A stretch of DNA of 57,998 bases from Chryseosolibacter indicum (GCF_018598585.1 NZ_JAHESD010000033.1:1-57998); one strand, 5' to 3'. Numbered from the stretch's first letter, positions 48,101 through 57,713 are shown. The notes: a model not told the origin generated them from the letters alone. Numbers and translations are program-made.

Positions 48101-48440
48101 CAGAATAACCTGTAATTACTAACTCAGATAATGTTGTTACATCCGGAGCTAATTGAACATCAATAGAAGTTCTTGAGCCCACAACAATTTCTTGAGAAGT
48201 GTAACCGACAAAAGTAATAACTATTGTCGCCTGATCGTTGTTAACGGGCAATGAAAATCTCCCTTCAACATCCGTAGCTGTACCCTGAGATGTTCCTTTA
48301 ATTAAAACATTCACTCCTGGCATTGCATTTCCACTTTCGTCAGTGACCCTTCCAGTCACAGTCCTTTGTGCCAGAGCCGCCGAGGTAAATGCCAGCACTA
48401 ACGCGGCTATTAAACCCAGGGATCTGTAGAGTTTTTTCAT
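45186..48440 (-). CDS. SusC/RagA-type TonB-dependent transporter
   Basis: 1084 residues from the ATG at 48440 (MKKLYRSLGLIAALVLAFTS, cleavage near ALA|QR); an ATG two codons earlier is the alternative. The carboxypeptidase-regulatory-like domain (RTVTGRVTDESGNAMPGVNV) is followed by the plug with ELVITGYSEQRKRDITGAVA and the SusC motif LKDASSASIYGARANAGVII, then a large barrel ending in FIIGVNARF. It has no STN domain. It is the first gene of the locus, and a palindrome-rich region with operator-like repeats lies upstream. Confidence 0.95.
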   Translation of the reverse strand: MKKLYRSLGLIAALVLAFTSAALAQRTVTGRVTDESGNAMPGVNVLIKGTSQGTATDVEGRFSLPVNNDQATIVITFVGYTSQEIVVGSRTSIDVQLAPDVTTLSELVITGYSEQRKRDITGAVAVVDASELNTVRAPTFGQKLAGRAPGITVSTSGQPGEGSNIRIRGISSISGNNDPLVIIDGVQIQGDKALAGLNPNDIETMQILKDASSASIYGARANAGVIIITTKQGKAGKLQVTYDGYVGIQTPVKGYNDILIKDPRDFARVQIAKNPNMVHFYGGDANNPVIPTYFFPTATDDRGTADKADDVMVPATNVDESAYNYPDNLIMRSNASGTDWWDAVFSPAPITEHNIGLSGGSENATFSASIGYMNQQGTMDYTYFKRYSARLNSRFTPGKKITIGQSLSLSRSEQVDQQGGNGNEQNTITQTVLMNTIVPVYDIAGNYAGAKTNGFSNAKNPVAFAKLNENDKNEDLRILGNVFGEYKIIEALKFRTSFSADFRNNFLPQANFPRYEDREVNSSNSYQERYQTNFNWVWTNTLEFNKKFADVHNLRILGGYEAVQNNFRQNQAQVDNLQFIDLPVRYLNLTYSTFNSLSSNKRVVSLASMFGKLDYEYNDKYLVSFTLRRDGTSDFLEDNRWGVFPAASVGWRISNEAFMQNLTFLSDLKLRAGWGITGNQNIPTAYNAYNQYGGRTVSDAGYAIGGGNTLTRGYTLYRYGNPDIKWEENTSMNIGLDASILDGKIGLVFDVYKRTIDDLIYNPPFAGAAGNAFPSYRNVASMENTGWDLGINYRGNITGDLGFNASLNLSHYRNEITKLDGEATSVFPAGIDKRFGEVNVWRVGYPISSFYGYTNDGIFQSQAELDAADAADGDASSEYQTGQAIGRYRRKDINKDGRINGDDLGVIGNPHPDLTLGLTLGLNYKNFDFTMFLYASIGNDIYNYNRLFTHFGQFNSNVSKEVLTDSWSESNPGGSLPKLDGSDTFASQSSTAYVEDGSYLRAQNVTLGYTLPTGRSFGIQSLRFYVQTQNLFTITGYSGLDPALSNVNIGVNVDGQNQNDGWTGYDLGNYPSSRSFIIGVNARF

Positions 48441-48581
48441 AATCATTTTTGGTTTGGGTTAATTTAAAGATAGTTATGCGTCACACACAATACAGAATTC
48501 TGCATAATGCACGCTCCTAAAGTATATATTCTTAATAGTCACTTAAAAGCAAAATCAAAAAAAATGTTATTCAATCGTTAG

Positions 48582-48617
48582 CACAATCGATTGTGAAACC
48601 GTTAGTGAAAGCGATTA
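48582..48617. promoter_or_regulatory. Operator-like palindrome and repeats upstream of susC
   Basis: A perfect 14-bp palindrome CACAATCGATTGTG (48582-48595) is followed by two tandem elements, GTGAAACCGTTA (48593) and GTGAAAGCGATTA (48605), 12 bp apart. CAATCGTTAG precedes them. A central CG with AT flanks is reminiscent of LacI-family operators. The site lies about 140-180 bp upstream of susC and 230 bp upstream of divergent cysS, in a gene-free stretch of 400 bases (48441-48844). The same stretch also holds the palindromes CAGAATTCTG (48493-48502) and GCATAATGC. No regulator gene is adjacent. Confidence 0.4.
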
Positions 48618-48844
48618 CTGTATGCTTTATGCGGTTTGTATTCATGTTGATCCTGTAAATTCATTTAAAGGAAAAAACCAACTTCAGTAAAGGCTCAGAG
48701 AGAGATAACTACGTGTAACAACAAAAGCGGAAAGATGTAGCAGTTGAGAGTTAGCGCTTTGAGTAAAGCCAATTCTTATCATTAAACCAAAGAATTGGAC
48801 TCTCAGTAATAGATTATTCTCTATTTTGCCAACCTTTTGTAACT

Positions 48845-50353
48845 ATGGCACTTTACGATCAACACCCGGTTTACTTAACCAATTCGCTATCTGGTAAAAA
48901 AGAGAGATTTGAACCTATCCATGGAGGAAAAGTAGGGATGTATGTGTGCGGACCTACCGTATATAACAAGGCTCATTTAGGTAATGCCCGTACTTTTCTT
49001 ACATTCGACATTGTAGCACGCTACTTTCGTTATCTAGGTTATAAGGTAAGGTATGTAAGAAACATAACTGATGTCGGGCATCTGGAAAGTGATGCGGACG
49101 AAGGTGAAGATAAAATTGCAAAAAAGGCCAGGCTAGAACAGCTTGAACCAATGGAAATTGTAAAACAATACACTGAAGATTTCCATGAAGTAATGCGACA
49201 ATTTAATATACTTCCTCCAAGCATAGAACCTACTGCTACAGGTCACATCGTTGAGCAAATAGAAATAACACAAAAGTTGATTGAGAAAGGGCTTGCGTAC
49301 GTTGTGAACGGTTCCGTTTATTTCGATGTAAAGAAGTATAACCAAACAGCGGACTACGGCATTCTCTCCGGAAGGAGAATAGAAGATTTGATGGAAAGTG
49401 GTCGTGAACTGGACAGCCAGGACGAAAAGCGGGAGAAGATTGATTTTGCTTTGTGGAAGAAAGCTTCTACTACCCATATCATGAGGTGGCCTTCTCCCTG
49501 GGGCGATGGATTTCCAGGGTGGCACATTGAGTGTACAGTGATGAGTACAAAATATCTGGGAGAAACATTTGATATTCATGGTGGCGGTATGGACCTGAAG
49601 TTTCCACATCACGAATGTGAGATTGCACAGGCAACAGGAGCTAACGGGAAACCTCCTGTTAAATACTGGCTCCATTCAAACATGTTAACAGTGAACGGAC
49701 AAAAGATGAGCAAGTCACTCGGCAATTCATTTCTTCCCCACGAACTGTTTTCTGGTAACCATCCCCTGCTTGATAAAGGATACTCGCCCAACACTGTTCG
49801 ATTCTTTATGCTGCAATCACACTACTCAAGTACACTTGATTTCAGCAACGAAGCATTACAAGCTGCTGAGAAAGGTTATCGAAAATTAGGCTATGCATTA
49901 AAAGATGTAAAAAGATTAATGCATTCACCAACATCACACATAGATCAGGAGTTGGAAAAGGAACTTCAGGAACAAATTGAAGAATGCTTCGCGAGTATGA
50001 GTGATGATTTTAATACGGCAAAAACTATTGCTGTGTTATTCAGCATGTCGAATCGGATCAATGATTTTAAGGCTAATCCTGAAAAAATAGGTAGCGTGAG
50101 TAATGAGTTGTTTGATCGTTTTAAGACAGCGTACATTGGCTTCATGGAAGACGTTCTTGGTTTACCTGAAGAAGTAGCACAAAATGACGAGCTACTTGCC
50201 GGTACAATCAATGTGCTTATTGAATTACGCAAAAAGGCCAGACAGGATAAAAATTTCTCATTGTCTGATAAAATAAGGGATGATCTTAAAAAGATTGGTG
50301 TTAAGCTAATGGATGGCAAAGACGGGGAGATGACATACGTCATCGAGAACTAA
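48845..50353 (+). CDS. cysS: Cysteinyl-tRNA synthetase
   Basis: 502 residues, class I synthetase that charges tRNA-Cys. [19 protein letters not shown] holds the first zinc Cys and the HIGH-type motif (HLGN). [11 protein letters not shown] and [17 protein letters not shown] supply the other zinc ligands, and [11 protein letters not shown] is the KMSKS loop. The C-terminal helical DALR-like domain is complete. It is followed by yidD after 3 nt, and its divergent neighbour is a SusC gene. Confidence 0.97.
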   Translation: MALYDQHPVYLTNSLSGKKERFEPIHGGKVGMYVCGPTVYNKAHLGNARTFLTFDIVARYFRYLGYKVRYVRNITDVGHLESDADEGEDKIAKKARLEQLEPMEIVKQYTEDFHEVMRQFNILPPSIEPTATGHIVEQIEITQKLIEKGLAYVVNGSVYFDVKKYNQTADYGILSGRRIEDLMESGRELDSQDEKREKIDFALWKKASTTHIMRWPSPWGDGFPGWHIECTVMSTKYLGETFDIHGGGMDLKFPHHECEIAQATGANGKPPVKYWLHSNMLTVNGQKMSKSLGNSFLPHELFSGNHPLLDKGYSPNTVRFFMLQSHYSSTLDFSNEALQAAEKGYRKLGYALKDVKRLMHSPTSHIDQELEKELQEQIEECFASMSDDFNTAKTIAVLFSMSNRINDFKANPEKIGSVSNELFDRFKTAYIGFMEDVLGLPEEVAQNDELLAGTINVLIELRKKARQDKNFSLSDKIRDDLKKIGVKLMDGKDGEMTYVIEN

Positions 50354-50356
50354 AGG

Positions 50357-50578
50357 ATGATTAAGAAATTATTTATACTGCCGATTCGAATCTATCAACT
50401 AACCCTATCTCCATTATTGGGTGCCCAATGCCGCCATACTCCCTCTTGCTCACATTACACTGTTGAAGCAATTAATGAGTGGGGTGTAACTAAAGGGATA
50501 TGGCTTGGCATAAAACGTATCAGCCGCTGTCATCCCTGGGGAACAAGCGGCTTTGATCCGGTACCGAAGAAAAAATAG
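50357..50578 (+). CDS. yidD: Membrane protein insertion efficiency factor YidD
   Basis: 73 residues. The family pattern is complete: [20 protein letters not shown] at the N-terminus, [15 protein letters not shown] with the conserved Cys residues, and [17 protein letters not shown] at the end. YidD assists YidC-dependent insertion at the inner membrane. It usually sits between rnpA and yidC; here it is instead translationally linked to cysS (3 nt), an arrangement that says nothing about function. A small GC-rich hairpin (TGTGTG/CACACA, 50590-50605) follows but lacks an immediate T run. Confidence 0.93.
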   Translation: MIKKLFILPIRIYQLTLSPLLGAQCRHTPSCSHYTVEAINEWGVTKGIWLGIKRISRCHPWGTSGFDPVPKKK

Positions 50579-50655
50579 GTGTAACCAATTGTGTGCGCCC
50601 ACACACTAGTATTCCTGATTATTTTTTTGTTGCTTAGCAGTAACACAGAAAAGGT

Positions 50656-51240
50656 TTGAAAGTTCTGCATGACAACAGCAAGTTGGTGCTTAACCTGAAA
50701 AACGGTGATGCCCAAAGTATGGAACTCCTATTCCGGAGGCTCTATCCACAGCTGTGTGCTTTCGCTAACAAGTTTTTACATGATCTGGATGAAGCAGAAG
50801 AGATTGTTCAGGAAGTCTTTTTTAAGATATGGAAAAACAGAGCCAATCTTAATGAAAATGAATCTATACAAAGTTATCTATTTACCGCAGTTAAAAATGG
50901 ATGCTTTAGTTTGTTAGCCCATAATAAAATTAAAGACAAGTATGCCTCTTTACTTGAGCAGATTTACCTTTCTGGTGAGTATGGTACTATCAATCACGAT
51001 TCACTTATCGCAACAGAACTTGAAAAGGATTTTTCAAGAGTACTTGAAACTTTACCTCCTGAATGCAGAAGAATTTTTGAGTTGAGTCGGTTTGAAGGAC
51101 GTAAGTACCATGAGATTGCAAATGAATTAAATATTTCGATAAAGACTGTTGAAACACAAATGTCACGTGCTTTATCAAAAATAAGAGTTCAACTAAAGGA
51201 TTACCTCGTAACAATAATCCTTCTTGAGTTGCTTAAATAA
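50656..51240 (+). CDS. ECF-type RNA polymerase sigma factor, TTG start
   Basis: 194 residues. Region 2 has LYPQLCAFANKFLHDLDEAE and EIVQEVFFKIWKNR. Region 4 has LPPECRRIFELSRFEGRKYH and EIANELNISIKTVETQMSRA. It belongs to the Bacteroidota sigma-70 subfamily paired with FecR. The only plausible start is TTG at 50656: an in-frame stop lies five codons upstream, and the first ATG (codon 22) would cut into region 2. It should direct transcription of the SusCD genes downstream once released by the anti-sigma factor encoded 72 nt later. Confidence 0.92.
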   Translation: MKVLHDNSKLVLNLKNGDAQSMELLFRRLYPQLCAFANKFLHDLDEAEEIVQEVFFKIWKNRANLNENESIQSYLFTAVKNGCFSLLAHNKIKDKYASLLEQIYLSGEYGTINHDSLIATELEKDFSRVLETLPPECRRIFELSRFEGRKYHEIANELNISIKTVETQMSRALSKIRVQLKDYLVTIILLELLK

Positions 51241-51312
51241 CTTTTTTAAAAATTTATCTAATACCGTGTAAGGGTACCTGAAGGTTGATCAGTAGTATAG
51301 TCAAATAACTAT

Positions 51313-52320
51313 ATGAGGATTCAGCCTGACCAATATTATCGCGATCTTATTTCTGGCTTCTTGGAGAAGCAGCTGAGCGATGCGGAGCTTGATGAACTGA
51401 AAAGCTGGCTCATGCAAGATGCTTCGCACAAAGAATATTTCGACAAAGTCAACGAGAACTATCAGACTACAAAAATTCTGGATCAGTTCAATTCCGAGAA
51501 GATTGACAACGCATGGCTGAAACTCTCTGAAAAAATTAATGGAGAAAAGAACCGGCATTTTAAACAAAGAACGATAAGCCAATACTACTACAACTTCCTG
51601 CGAGTAGCTGCGTCTGTATCCATACTTGTGCTTACATCTCTCCTGCTTTGGAAACTATATAATTCTGTAGTTACTCCAACTTCAGATCTTATAGTTGTAG
51701 AGAACTCTCAAACACGCAACACACATATAGTTCTTCCTGATGGCTCACTTGTCTGGTTAAATGGCAGTAGTACCATTGAGTACAACAGCGACTTCGGTAA
51801 GACCAACCGCCAAGTAAAATTAAATGGTGAGGCATTTTTTGATGTAAAAAAGAAAGACAATCAAAATTTTATTGTAAGGACTAATAATATCTCTGTGCGT
51901 GTGAAAGGTACACGCTTTAATGTAAGCGCTTACAAAGGTCAGGAAGTTAAAACAACACTTGAAGAAGGTAAAGTTGAATTATCTCTTTATGACGATAAAG
52001 TCTACCCTATGGTGCCGGGAGAACAAATCATTGTCAACGACAAAGAGAATAGAGTAGTGTTGCAAAAAGTGGATCCGGCTGACTACACGGCATGGAAAGA
52101 AGAGAAACTTCTATTCGACAACACGCCGCTTGCTGACATTATCCTTAAACTGGAAAACCGCTATAAAGTAGACATTGTTGTCGATGCCCAGGTTGCGAGC
52201 AGAGAAAGGTTAACAATGACTATTCATCAAGAAACCATTGATGAAATTATGGAGATGATACAACTCTCCTCAAGATTGAACTGGAAAAAAACAAACAATC
52301 AAATTTTAATATATGAATAA
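51313..52320 (+). CDS. FecR-family anti-sigma factor
   Basis: 335 residues. A cytoplasmic N-terminal domain (about 1-90) precedes one membrane helix at about 95-116 (VAASVSILVLTSLLLW). The periplasmic FecR domain follows (about 125-230: LPDGSLVWLNGSSTIEYNSD, VKLNGEAFFDVKK, VRVKGTRFNVSAY). The last 80 residues form the STN-related DUF4974 domain (FDNTPLADIILKLENRYKVD). It holds the sigma factor at the membrane and receives the signal from the STN domain of the SusC protein encoded 43 nt downstream. Confidence 0.94.
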   Translation: MRIQPDQYYRDLISGFLEKQLSDAELDELKSWLMQDASHKEYFDKVNENYQTTKILDQFNSEKIDNAWLKLSEKINGEKNRHFKQRTISQYYYNFLRVAASVSILVLTSLLLWKLYNSVVTPTSDLIVVENSQTRNTHIVLPDGSLVWLNGSSTIEYNSDFGKTNRQVKLNGEAFFDVKKKDNQNFIVRTNNISVRVKGTRFNVSAYKGQEVKTTLEEGKVELSLYDDKVYPMVPGEQIIVNDKENRVVLQKVDPADYTAWKEEKLLFDNTPLADIILKLENRYKVDIVVDAQVASRERLTMTIHQETIDEIMEMIQLSSRLNWKKTNNQILIYE

Positions 52321-52363
52321 ACTAAAGCACAACTAACCTAACAACCAACTAAAACCCGAACAT

Positions 52364-55300
52364 ATGAGAAACCTTTATTTAACTTACCAGAGAAGATGTC
52401 ATGGATGGTATACCATGATATCTAAGCTGCTCGTTCTTACAATAACGTTAGGACTGGGCACACATGTAACATCTTTTGCCAGTAATCAGGGGAGCCCTGA
52501 AATTATTTTAGAGCTCAAGGAAGCTTCTATTAAGGATGCCTTAAAGGCAATTGAAAAGCAATCGCGGTACAACTTTGTTGTTAATGATAATAGAATTGAG
52601 ACCGTAAGAAAGAGTATTACAATCAGTATCAAGGGTACCGATATCCGGATGATATTGGATCAGATTCTTGAAGGAACAAACATTACTTACAGGATTAAGA
52701 AAAATAATATAACACTTATTCCTCCGTCAGATTCAAATGCTTCAGGCTTTGCACCCTTAGCAGACGTAGATCGTACATACTTTGAAGCTTCGGTTGGAGG
52801 ACCTCAATTAAACAATTTATTTTATGCTAGACCTGCAATCGTTATCACTGGTAAAGTAACAGATGAAGCCAATGCACCACTACCTGGAGTTAACGTACTG
52901 GTTAAGGGCACAACAATAGGAACAGTAACAGATGCATCCGGTGTGTATTCGCTTGACGTTCCGTCAAATGACGCAACGCTTGTATTTAGTTTTATTGGTT
53001 ATATAACACAAGAAGTACCTGTTGGAGCACAACAACAAGTTGACGTTATTTTGAAAGCTGACGTTAAAACGCTCAATGAAGTTGTTGTTATCGGTTATGG
53101 TACACAAAAGAAGTCAGATTTAACAGGCTCTGTGGGAACAGTAAAAGAGCAGGAGATAACAGAGAGGCAACTTCCATCCGTTTCACAAGCGCTTGCAGGA
53201 AGGGTTGCTGGTGTTTCTGTAAATATCAACTCGGGAAGACCTGGAGGACAATCTAATGTGCGCATCAGAGGGTTTAGTTCAATTAGCACATCAAACAATC
53301 CGCTTTACGTTGTAGATGGTGTTATCATGCCGCAGGGAACTCAAACTGACGGAACAACAACTAGAGGATCATATTCTTTGAATAACGCTATCGATAATAT
53401 CAATCCTGCCGATATAGCATCCATAGAAATACTAAAAGATGCATCAGCTACAGCTATCTATGGTGCACGCGGAGCAAATGGTGTTATTCTTATCACTACC
53501 AAAAGAGGGAGCACAACAGGAGGACGTATTACGTACGATATGAGCTTAAGTGTTCCTACTATTGGACCGAAGCGTGTCGAAATGCTTAATGCAAGAGAAT
53601 TTCTCGCTGTTGAACAATTAGGGTGGGATAACATAAAAGTTTACGATCCAGCAGGATGGAATCCTATTACCAATACGCACGTATCTAACCGAAGAAACCC
53701 TGCTCTTGACAGAGCTGAGGACAGAGGTGAGTATGCGCTGTTCGATGAAAACGGAAATCCATTGTATGATACCGACTGGCTGAAGGAGTCAACACAAAAT
53801 AAACTTTCACAAAATCACCAACTGTCCTTAACAGGAGGAAATGCAGATAATAGCTATGGGGTGTTTCTTGGTTTCAGGGATGACAACGGTTTACTTCTTA
53901 ATTCTTACCTTACCAGATACTCCGGCCGATTTGTAATGGATAGTAAAATAAAGGATTGGCTTAAGGTAGGTGGAAGTTTAGGATATAATACCCAAGAAGA
54001 AAACTTAGTTGACCATGGTACGGGCGGCTTAAATTCAGTTAGGATGATAACGGAAGCACTACCTATTCTTCCTGTGCGCTATCCTAACGGTGTGTATTCT
54101 CATAATAAAAATTACTCACCCTCCATTGAAGGCGGTCAAAATCCTGTAGATCAGCTCCTTCATAATAAGTTTATTCTCAGAAGCCGTACAACTTTAGGAA
54201 GCTTTTATGCTAACTTCAACTTAGCGAAGGGACTTGAGTTACGATCAACGGTCGGAACAAACATCTTGGAAAGAGAACAAGATCAATATACGGCACGTCC
54301 TGCCCCCCAAACACCTACATATGAATTTCCTGATAATGAAAAAGGTTCGGCCAGATTACAAAACAACCGTGAAACTTTTTGGTCGTTTGAAAATTACTTG
54401 ACTTATAATAAAGATTTTAATGATATCCATTCATTGACAGCAATGGCAGGGATCTCATGGCAGGAAACCAACATTTTCTGGTACCAGGCCAGATCGCAAA
54501 CATTTATCTCTGACTTCATTAATACAAATAACCTAGGCAGTGCTTCTAACTTTTTACCATCACCACCTGTAGAATCAGGAAGATCAAGATTTGCATTTAA
54601 CTCCTATTTTGGGAGAGTGAACTATAATCTTATGCAGAAGTACTTGTTGACAGTTACGGGAAGGATGGATGGTTCATCTAAATTTGGTGAATCAAACAAA
54701 TATGCGTTCTTTCCTTCTGCGGCACTTGCCTGGAGAATTTCCGAAGAACCGTTTTTAAAGGGTAATAATGTTATCTCTAATTTAAAATTGCGTTCTAGTT
54801 ACGGGATCACTGGTAATTCGGAGATAGGCACTTACTCAGCATTGCCGTCACTACGTATCGTAACAGGAGTTGCAAACAATGTTAAAGTTCCCGCAGTAGC
54901 AATTAACCGACTTGGTAATCCTGATTTACAATGGGAAAAAACGGCTCAAACGGATGTTGGTCTTGAAATAGGATTATTTGAAAACAGGATAAACCTGGAG
55001 GCAGATGTTTACTACAGAAAAACAACGGATATGCTATTAGATGCACCACTACCTCATAGCAGCGGTTATGCCACCATTGTAAGAAACGTAGGCAGTATGG
55101 AGAATAAAGGGTTTGAATTCTCAATCACTTCAGAAAATATTCAGCGCGACAACTTTAACTGGACCACCACTTTTAACATCGCTATGAACCGTAACAAAGT
55201 TCTTAAGCTGGCTACTCCTGCTCCCATCTTTGGTGTTGGAAACCCTAACTTCACCAACCAGACTGGTGTAATTATGGAAGGCCAGCCTGTTGGTGCTTTT

Positions 55301-55978
55301 TGGGGCCTGGTACGCTTGGGCACATGGGGAACCGAAGAAGCTGATGAAGCTGCAAAGTATGGTCAAAACACTTACAGAGGAACAGGAAAACCCATTCTTC
55401 CTGGTGACGTAAAATACCTGGATAGAAATGATGACTATCAGATTAATGATCAAGACAGGATGATCATCGGAAATGGTAATCCAAAATCGTATGGTTCCTT
55501 GATTAACACAATCAGATACAGAGCTTTTGACTTCACCTTGGATCTGCAGTATTCTTATGGTAACGATGTATTGAACATGACTTACCATTCAGGTGAAGAC
55601 AGAACAGGGCTTGCAAATAGTTTTAGATCTGTACTTAATGCGTGGACTCCTGAAAATCAAAATACAAACATTGCTGCTATTCGCGATTCCAAAGCAGGTT
55701 ATGTTTCTAACGTAGACACACACTGGGTAGAAGATGGCTCTTTCATTCGTGGAAGAAACATTGTGCTTGGATATACCTTACCTGGTGCAATAACAGAACG
55801 CATCGCGCTCAGCAGGTTGAGAGTTTACGTTTCAGCACAAAATTTCTTCCTGGCAACAAAGTTCAAAGGAAACGATCCTGAAGTTTCAACCTATACAAAT
55901 CCTTTTGCTCAGGGCCAAACATTCTTTGATTACCCCAAACCTACTATCTATATGTTTGGAATAAATGCAGGTTTATAA
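52364..55978 (+). CDS. SusC-type TonB-dependent transducer with N-terminal STN signalling domain
   Basis: 1204 residues. The extended signal region ends near residue 41 (GTHVTSFAS). An STN domain is at about 45-120 (ILELKEASIKDALKAIEKQS, MILDQILEGTNITYRI). A carboxypeptidase-like domain follows (about 158-240: ITGKVTDEANAPLPGVNVLV), then the plug with EVVVIGYGTQKKSDLTGSVG and LKDASATAIYGARGANGVIL, and a barrel ending in IYMFGINAGL. The STN domain is what distinguishes transporters that signal to FecR; the other two SusC proteins here lack it. Ligand import should thus induce its own operon through the sigma factor. Confidence 0.95.
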   Translation: MRNLYLTYQRRCHGWYTMISKLLVLTITLGLGTHVTSFASNQGSPEIILELKEASIKDALKAIEKQSRYNFVVNDNRIETVRKSITISIKGTDIRMILDQILEGTNITYRIKKNNITLIPPSDSNASGFAPLADVDRTYFEASVGGPQLNNLFYARPAIVITGKVTDEANAPLPGVNVLVKGTTIGTVTDASGVYSLDVPSNDATLVFSFIGYITQEVPVGAQQQVDVILKADVKTLNEVVVIGYGTQKKSDLTGSVGTVKEQEITERQLPSVSQALAGRVAGVSVNINSGRPGGQSNVRIRGFSSISTSNNPLYVVDGVIMPQGTQTDGTTTRGSYSLNNAIDNINPADIASIEILKDASATAIYGARGANGVILITTKRGSTTGGRITYDMSLSVPTIGPKRVEMLNAREFLAVEQLGWDNIKVYDPAGWNPITNTHVSNRRNPALDRAEDRGEYALFDENGNPLYDTDWLKESTQNKLSQNHQLSLTGGNADNSYGVFLGFRDDNGLLLNSYLTRYSGRFVMDSKIKDWLKVGGSLGYNTQEENLVDHGTGGLNSVRMITEALPILPVRYPNGVYSHNKNYSPSIEGGQNPVDQLLHNKFILRSRTTLGSFYANFNLAKGLELRSTVGTNILEREQDQYTARPAPQTPTYEFPDNEKGSARLQNNRETFWSFENYLTYNKDFNDIHSLTAMAGISWQETNIFWYQARSQTFISDFINTNNLGSASNFLPSPPVESGRSRFAFNSYFGRVNYNLMQKYLLTVTGRMDGSSKFGESNKYAFFPSAALAWRISEEPFLKGNNVISNLKLRSSYGITGNSEIGTYSALPSLRIVTGVANNVKVPAVAINRLGNPDLQWEKTAQTDVGLEIGLFENRINLEADVYYRKTTDMLLDAPLPHSSGYATIVRNVGSMENKGFEFSITSENIQRDNFNWTTTFNIAMNRNKVLKLATPAPIFGVGNPNFTNQTGVIMEGQPVGAFWGLVRLGTWGTEEADEAAKYGQNTYRGTGKPILPGDVKYLDRNDDYQINDQDRMIIGNGNPKSYGSLINTIRYRAFDFTLDLQYSYGNDVLNMTYHSGEDRTGLANSFRSVLNAWTPENQNTNIAAIRDSKAGYVSNVDTHWVEDGSFIRGRNIVLGYTLPGAITERIALSRLRVYVSAQNFFLATKFKGNDPEVSTYTNPFAQGQTFFDYPKPTIYMFGINAGL

Positions 55979-55996
55979 AATCAAAAAACGACAATT

Positions 55997-57547
55997 ATGA
56001 AATTACATATAAGATACTTTAATCTCCTGCTGATGACAGGATTCTTATTAGTGGCGAGTGGATGTAACGAATTTTTGGAAGAAGAAGACCCTTCCAACAT
56101 TGCTCCTGACACATTCTTTGCTACCCTTAGTGAGGCTCAGGCGGCAGTTGATGGTGTTTATCAGGACATGCGATTCCCCAGCGAAGGTGCCGGTATATTT
56201 TCTGCAAACTTTCAAATGCTTGAAGCTTTCAGTGGAACCGCAGAAACTGAAACGGGACAAAATTCAGATCTTAATAACCTTTATAGTTATCAACATACAG
56301 GCGATAATTTACACCTAAGTCAATGGTGGAGACAGTTGTATGAAGGCGTAGCTAATGCGAACCTTGCTATCGATCGGATTCCTACCGTGCCTTCTATCAA
56401 ACCGGAGGATTTAACAAGACTTATGGGGCATGCTAGATTTCTGAGAGCATACTATTATTTTTATCTCGTACGCTTATGGGGTAATGTACCGCTTCTTACA
56501 AAACCAATTTATACATTTGATGATCCTAACATAAATCCTCCTCGTTCGTCTCAGGAAGAAGTTTACTCCCTTATTGTTGACGATTTACTTGCAGCTGAAA
56601 GCGCCGGATTCCCATGGACAGATGAAACAGGGAGAGCATCAATGAGCGCTGTTAAATCTTTATTGGCGAGAGTCTACTTAACGATGGCAGGTTATCCATT
56701 AAACCGAGGAACAGAATATTACCAAAAAGCTGCAGACAAGGCAAAAGAAGTGATTGATTATGCTAATGCAAATCCAGATAAAATTGGTCTGTTTCCTGAA
56801 TATGCTGATTTAAGAAACATCAGCAATGAAAACAAAAAGGAACATATCTTCATGATTCAATACGCTGCAGGAATAGCGAACGCCGATTATCAAAGCTTCT
56901 TTTTACCGAACAACACTAACATAACTGCTTCAGGAGAAGTGGGTACAACCGTGCCAACCGAAAATTTTATCTCTTCATTTGAAGCAGGAGATAAACGCGT
57001 TATGGAGAAACAATTTTTCTTTACAAGTTATTTTCTTGGTGGAGGAACTGGTGCAGCTACTACCTTAAGTAGACCTTATGTTTTCAAACATTTTGATCTC
57101 GTTGCTAATGGAGCTCCTGGTGCTTCAGGATCAGGACAATCAGGTTTAAACTACCCGCTTATTCGCTATGCCGATGTTCTCCTGATGTTTGCTGAAGCAC
57201 AAAATGAAGTAACAGGTCCTACTACTGAAACGTATGACGCACTGAAGGCGATAAGAGATAGGGCAACATTAACAACTCCAAATATTGGTGACTTTACTCA
57301 AAATACTTTCCGCGAAGCTGTCTGGAGAGAGCGGTGGCATGAGTTGTGTTTTGAAGGAATTACATACTTTGATATGCTGCGCTTAAGAAAGATCTATGTC
57401 GACAAGAATAATACGTTTGTAGATTTTGTGGGTGGAACCTTAAGTACTGATGTTACTTTACAGGAGAAACATTTACTACTCCCGCTACCTGCTCAAGATT
57501 ACAGAAATAATCCGAGCCTCCAGGGTAATAACAATCCCGGATGGTAA
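55997..57547 (+). CDS. SusD/RagB-like substrate-binding lipoprotein
   Basis: 516 residues. The lipobox is LLVASGC (Cys23), followed by NEFLEEEDPSNIAPDTFF, the usual start of RagB/SusD proteins. ARFLRAYYYFYLVRLWGNVP is the TPR core, LNYPLIRYADVLLMFAEAQN and RERWHELCFEGITYFDMLRL the conserved C-terminal parts. It starts 18 nt after its SusC partner and is followed by a terminator, closing the four-gene signalling operon. Confidence 0.95.
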   Translation: MKLHIRYFNLLLMTGFLLVASGCNEFLEEEDPSNIAPDTFFATLSEAQAAVDGVYQDMRFPSEGAGIFSANFQMLEAFSGTAETETGQNSDLNNLYSYQHTGDNLHLSQWWRQLYEGVANANLAIDRIPTVPSIKPEDLTRLMGHARFLRAYYYFYLVRLWGNVPLLTKPIYTFDDPNINPPRSSQEEVYSLIVDDLLAAESAGFPWTDETGRASMSAVKSLLARVYLTMAGYPLNRGTEYYQKAADKAKEVIDYANANPDKIGLFPEYADLRNISNENKKEHIFMIQYAAGIANADYQSFFLPNNTNITASGEVGTTVPTENFISSFEAGDKRVMEKQFFFTSYFLGGGTGAATTLSRPYVFKHFDLVANGAPGASGSGQSGLNYPLIRYADVLLMFAEAQNEVTGPTTETYDALKAIRDRATLTTPNIGDFTQNTFREAVWRERWHELCFEGITYFDMLRLRKIYVDKNNTFVDFVGGTLSTDVTLQEKHLLLPLPAQDYRNNPSLQGNNNPGW

Positions 57548-57575
57548 CTAGTTAAATATTACTTTGGGTTGGGTA

Positions 57576-57613
57576 TCCCTGCTTTCAAATTTAATTTGGA
57601 GCAGGGACTTTTT
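57576..57613 (+). terminator. Terminator of the ECF/FecR/SusCD operon
   Basis: TCCCTGCT pairs with AGCAGGGA, prolonged inwards by CAAAT with ATTTG past a small unequal bulge. The sequence CTTTTT follows the stem directly. Confidence 0.8.
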
Positions 57614-57713
57614 ATTCCTAAATAGAACATCCTAACATAACTATAGCCACTCATCAAACAATAGTTACCATTTATTACCCAAAAGATTACATTGAACAAT
57701 ATTTTTTAAATCT

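Noticed and set aside
49133-49675. 180-codon minus-strand frame inside cysS
   Set aside because: It is a shadow of a highly conserved synthetase gene, with no motif of its own.
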